A stretch of 64,000 nucleotides of DNA from NCBI GenBank assembly GCA_963971425.1, contig OZ020514.1, positions 29,060,569 through 29,124,568 on the forward strand, read 5' to 3'. Positions 59,669 to 64,000 of this stretch are shown here, in pieces. A program made the translations under genes and the position numbers. Numbering within the stretch: the stretch's first letter is position 1; each line of letters starts with the position of its first letter. The notes beneath the pieces were generated by a model. It was not told where the DNA came from and did no database searches. It worked only from the letters and a program-made list of their open reading frames with translations. The DNA is from Bryoerythrophyllum caledonicum. Taxonomy: Eukaryota > Streptophyta > Bryopsida > Pottiales > Pottiaceae.

Positions 59669-60924
59669 ACACAATAGGATCATATTGGAAATGTGTAGGG
59701 ATTACATATCGAAAAGAGTTCATGTGTCACTTCAAAGGTTGATATCTTTCAATCCGTAAGGTCAAATATATCAAACTACTCACAACTCAGTCTCATACAA
59801 CTTTAGGACAAGATCCTACGGTTAACTTCTTTGAAATAACATTACGTATGATTTTCTGTTGAATGCATTGAAAATAGTAGTTCTGGAGTGTTTTTGATGG
59901 AAAATTGCATTGGGCATTTAGTGGCTGACCATAATATTCCCAACAATATATCTAAAATAACATGCTTCATAAATTTCACAAAAGTTGATGAAACAGATGG
60001 AGAGATTTTATAGATTGAAGCAAAAGATAAGTCTTTTTTCCAAAAAAAATTCTAATTTTCTCTTCCATGTATTTGGTGGATCATCTCTCTTTGAATTCTT
60101 AAGATGTCAATTGTGTGCATGAATTTAGGATCAAATCTTGAGCAAAAATTTGATTTAGAATGTTAGTTCATTTTTGCAAGAAAAATCAAAGAAAAATTAA
60201 AGGATACAAAATATTCAAAAACATTGTGGAATGTATAGGAGTTCATATACTATCACAATAAATAAATTAAAAATATATATATATATAATTTTTTAAAATT
60301 TTTAAAATTTTTAAAATTTAAAATTTTTTTAAATTTTTATTTTTAAATTAAATTTTTAATTTATTTTGGTGAATATGATTTGTCATGAAATGATAATCCC
60401 AATAGTTGATAGTAGTACATATATCGCATAGTAAAACAAAACCCACACCCATCCGTGATTCTGTTAATATCATTAATGGTTTTTTTTATCCTACTAAAAA
60501 ACATGTAAAAGGTTTTGACTTTGCTTGGAATTAGATCTTTTATTAAAGACAAGAAGTGTGTATTGATATTTTTATGTAAATTGGTACAATCTACTATGAC
60601 GAGGACTCCTAAATTTAATAGAAGTTATAATCATGAAATACAGAATATTGATAAGCTCGAATGCCGGAATCATCACACAAGCAAACCCATATAAAAAGGA
60701 ATATAATTGAATAAAAGAAATGTATGTCCTTGCACAAGTATATGAAAAATAGTTTTTTAATTTATCGAGTCGAAATTTCAAACAAATCATAGAAATCTAG
60801 GACTACAACTGTAGTTATTTTGAAACATGCATGCTACTCTATACAATCTACCAATGCGAGAAGTAATCAAAAGTTGTCCGTGGTATTACTAATACGTGGT
60901 CCGAAAATGCTCATGTGGCGTAGG

Positions 60925-62347
60925 TCAATTGTACGTGTCGCTGAAGCGTGTGATGATATAAGAAAGCCCGCCAATGCCCTCTCTGCCTTGATTGACCACT
61001 TTGTCCATGTACAAGCGAAATGTATTCGCAAATTTTCCATTCGAGAATACTACGGAAGTTTGAGAGTCCCATTGTAACCTCTTGAAGTCCTTGGACATGG
61101 TCTTGCCGTTGATTCGTAGCGCTATCCGAGCAGTGGCATACTCCTCCGAAGCCCTTGATAACTTGGAAATGATCTGAACATCTGCACCTTGTTTGTGCAA
61201 ATACACAACTCTAGGATTCACCCACCAACGCCTCCGCATAGTCACGGCCATTTGTTCAGCATTAGTGGACGTATAGAGTAACTGCATTGATTCGGTTGCC
61301 TTCGTTGTCATGCCCCGATCGCATACTCCAATGTTCACCCGCGATTCAACGAGTGGAAAATGGAAGAGGATATTGTCCGGAGACAAGTCATTATAAAGAT
61401 TTTTGCTCTTGTGTACTTCATTCATTATGCGCAACAATGCCCACTCGAGCTCGGTACATTTTCTGCGAAAACAAACTAGGTGATGAGCTCGAATGACCTC
61501 ATTGTCCGGAAAATCCCCGTAGTGAAGATGTATGAACATATCGTCTCCATATTCGTGATCACGGTTCAACATCTCTCGCAAAGTCCCGCCATTCCAACAA
61601 TAGATATAGCCTTCGTATTTATCGGCATGAATGGCTACGAATCGAATGACACCCGGATGTGGAATCCTCACTGCCATTGACTCATCATGGTGCTCCACTT
61701 TTGCCACGTCCGGCCTCTTTTGCCATTGGTTGGACAATTTAGCGGCAAACTCCCAAATTGCTTCAATGCCAGGAGCTCCATCAATACAAACTCTGCAAAT
61801 GGTGGCATACCCACCTCTCCGTGACTCATTGTCAACGGTAATGATCCTCACCATCGGTGGAATGGCAATCAAATGGGCCATTCCGAATTCCACCACCCCA
61901 CGGATCCATGCCGGTTCCTATTTTTGGCAAATGGCTGCATCTGAGCAACAAACAAATAAGCTTTCAACAGCACGTCGTTGAAAGCTTCATCATTTGCGTG
62001 ATGTTGTCTTCCAAATTTTGCCAACAAGTTATTGGCATTCCAAAGTGCATTGTGCACTCTGGCATCCAAAAACTTCAAATAACCCTTCTTCCCGGTCTTT
62101 GCATACCACTGTGGAGCATGAAGAAGATCCATCATCTGTTGTGTCATCTCCATCTCAAACTTATCCGGCCCTCGTTACGATATCGGATATACTTGCTCTC
62201 CAAAGCTTGAAGAGGATTATCCTCATAGAATTTTACAATAAATTCAATGAGAAAATTCTTACAACTTACTGATGGAATGTCATGTACGGCATGCAACTTC
62301 GGCGTAGCACCCTTTGCAACCTTCTACTTCTTCTTGTCCTTTGGCAT
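60925..62347 (-). pseudogene. Kinase-like gene 1, right-arm copy
   Basis: Mirror of 6909-8331 with one substitution, 61788 versus 7468, which changes arginine to cysteine just after the glycine loop (I-C-R-V-R-I versus I-C-R-V-C-I). Gene 3 also has cysteine at this site (I-C-K-V-C-I), so cysteine is probably ancestral and the left arm carries the newer base. Confidence 0.7.
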
Positions 62348-62615
62348 CTTGATAGAATCACTGGAAGTTCTTAAAAGAACAAGTTCAAGATTGTTGGTAA
62401 ACTTGCTAGAAGTTTTTAGAAAAAATACTTCAAGTTTGGTTATATATTCCTTAAAGTTTTTTTTAAAATTCGTAAAGAATGGTTTGAATTCCTCAAAAGT
62501 TTTAAAAAAAACTTTTGAAAAAACTTTTGAAAAAACTTCCCCCTCAAATAATATCACTTCTTTTCTCCCAAAGATGAGGAGCCTATAAATGGATTTTGTC
62601 TAGCCAAGGCCACTC

Positions 62616-63134
62616 CGCATCCACTCTAAAATAGAGAGGGAAAAAAAAAGTGAGAAAAATGGAGAGCGGAAGGCCTTTTAAAGGTTGGCAGACGGCCGTG
62701 AGGCCGACCGCCACCACCGCCATCCTTCAATAGATCATCCGATTGGACGGCCGATCGATTGTCCGCCAATCGGCCGACCGATCGAACGGCCAATTGAACG
62801 ACTGCTCGGACAGCCGCTCGATCAGACGGTGGACGGGCCATTCAACCGATCGGACGGCCGTCGCACGCCCACGCGATCAGATAGCGGCCGTCGGATCGGT
62901 CCGCCGGCCGTCCGATCAAGCGAGCGGTAGAGATTAATCAGACAGCCAATCGGTATTTGTCGGCCGCGATGCAGCGGTGTGGAGCTTCAGCGCATTCAAT
63001 GGTTCAGAAAACTTACCAGAGCCTTGCGTAAATGGTTTTTATCCCCTAGACGATGCGGTTGACGAGACGTCCAAACGACGTTTCAGGACCCTCCTAGACC
63101 CCCAAGGACGTTAGATTGGTAATCTGGTATTTAT
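62616..63134 (-). mobile_element. hAT-type terminus and motif island of kinase gene 1, right arm
   Basis: Mirror of 6122-6640. The terminus starts at 63126 on the minus strand, with the motif island at about 62705-62920. Confidence 0.72.
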
Positions 63135-64000
63135 ACAAGCTACTATTTATATTATGTACTATTTATAAAATATCACTATATATCAATTATACCATTTACA
63201 TTATATACTATTTAAACTACTTGTCCAATATACTAGTTAAATAGGTACCAATTGTACTATTCATATCACATACTAATTATACATTGTATTCTATATACAA
63301 ATTAAAATAATTATAATATGTAATAATTTAACCATTTAATTTCATGTTATAAAACTATTTGTACGACATAGTACCATATATTATTTATACTATATATTAG
63401 TGGAAGTTTATTTAGTATTAAGTTTCAATACTTGCATTGGTATAACGTATGTACTGTATATATTAGTATTATATATAAACTAGTATATTCATCCGTTGTC
63501 TCCAATAGATAATGTAAGTTTAAATGTGTTAACTAAGTTTGTAAAGTGAAAGTAAAAATTTAGTCTTTGTCCTTCTCCTCACAGTTATCTTCCAATTATA
63601 TTCTAGTTAATTCCCCATCCACTACGAGCCACATGTCATCACCAGTTCATCGTTGTCCTTTTATTAAGAGGAATATATATATATATTTATTTAATTTTTA
63701 ATTTTTAAAAAAAAAAATCCCGTTGTTTCTAACAAATAATGTTAGTTTGGGTAAGATTAACTAAAATTGTATAAATTAAAAAAAAAATTTAAGTCTTTGA
63801 CCCAATTTAAGTCGCAATCATTCTTGTTGGAAATATCTCCCAGTTATCTTCCACTTAAGCCTTTGTCTTGTATCTGCGACATGTTATCACTAGTCTTATT
63901 TTCACCCATTTTATTTTGTATATGAAGAGATTTTAGAGGATCCATTGTTTCCAACAGGGTAGAGTAACTTCACCTAACCATACTACAACTATGATCGTAT
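63135..64000. other. AT-rich outer end of the right arm, cut by the window
   Basis: Mirror of 5256-6121. No gene. The match to the left side is perfect up to base 64000, so the arm end is not seen. Confidence 0.6.

Larger units (their letters stand above)
39541..64000 (-). repeat. Right arm of giant inverted repeat (palindrome)
   Basis: Reverse complement of 5256-29715. It is still in register at the last base of the window, so the true arm may be longer than 24,460 bp. Its inner edge coincides to within a base with the end of an inserted LTR-type fossil (34419-39541). Every gene of the left arm is present here on the opposite strand. Confidence 0.97.

Noticed and set aside
5256-64000. A chloroplast-style inverted repeat
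   Set aside because: The geometry (about 25 kb arms) is similar, but there is no rRNA, tRNA or plastid gene, and the contents are nuclear transposons and kinase/RING genes.

Overview
The window looks like nuclear DNA of a land plant, probably a non-seed plant. The evidence is AT-rich spacer DNA crowded with old transposable elements, TATA-type promoters, a plant-style hAT transposase (BED finger plus DUF659), a LINE with an RNase H domain, and plant-like kinase and RING-H2 proteins. There is no rRNA, tRNA or organelle gene that I can see. The species and lineage are my inference and are not proven by the sequence.

Layout. Bases 1-5255 are a unique left flank as far as this window shows, with a few decayed gene fragments. 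From 5256 onward the window is one giant palindrome. The left arm (5256-29715) is repeated in reverse complement as the right arm (39541-64000), with mirror rule x -> 69256-x. The arms are at least 24,460 bp and run off the right edge of the window. I found only three base differences between them. The 9.8 kb centre (29716-39540) holds a decayed kinase-like gene, older repeats and one inserted LTR-type fossil.

Each arm carries the same genes, read here from the outside in: kinase-like gene 1; two fragments of one LINE family; a hAT terminus with a broken hAT transposase; a divergent pair made of RING gene A and kinase-like gene 2, which share a GC-rich promoter; another hAT terminus; RING gene B; gene C; and the 3' end of a LINE. 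Genes A, B and C share an unrecognised N-terminal domain, and A and B add a RING-H2 finger with identical cysteine/histidine spacing. The three kinase-like genes share a variant catalytic core with D-x-S-P-x-N and C-D-x-G motifs.

The main point of interest is that kinase-like genes 1 and 3 start just inside hAT-type terminal inverted repeats. Those termini are followed by GC-rich islands packed with CGGCCGTCCGATCGG-like motifs, and similar islands precede genes B and C. At one terminus (30029) the flanking 8 bp CAATGAAC is the exact target-site duplicate of the flank at another terminus (12055/57201), and both sit at the same point of a LINE. The kinase and RING families therefore look like cargo of, or passengers with, a hAT-like transposon family, later caught in a huge palindrome whose arms are kept almost identical. 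Most coding regions are punctured by in-frame stops, with few or no frameshifts, so most copies are probably pseudogenes.
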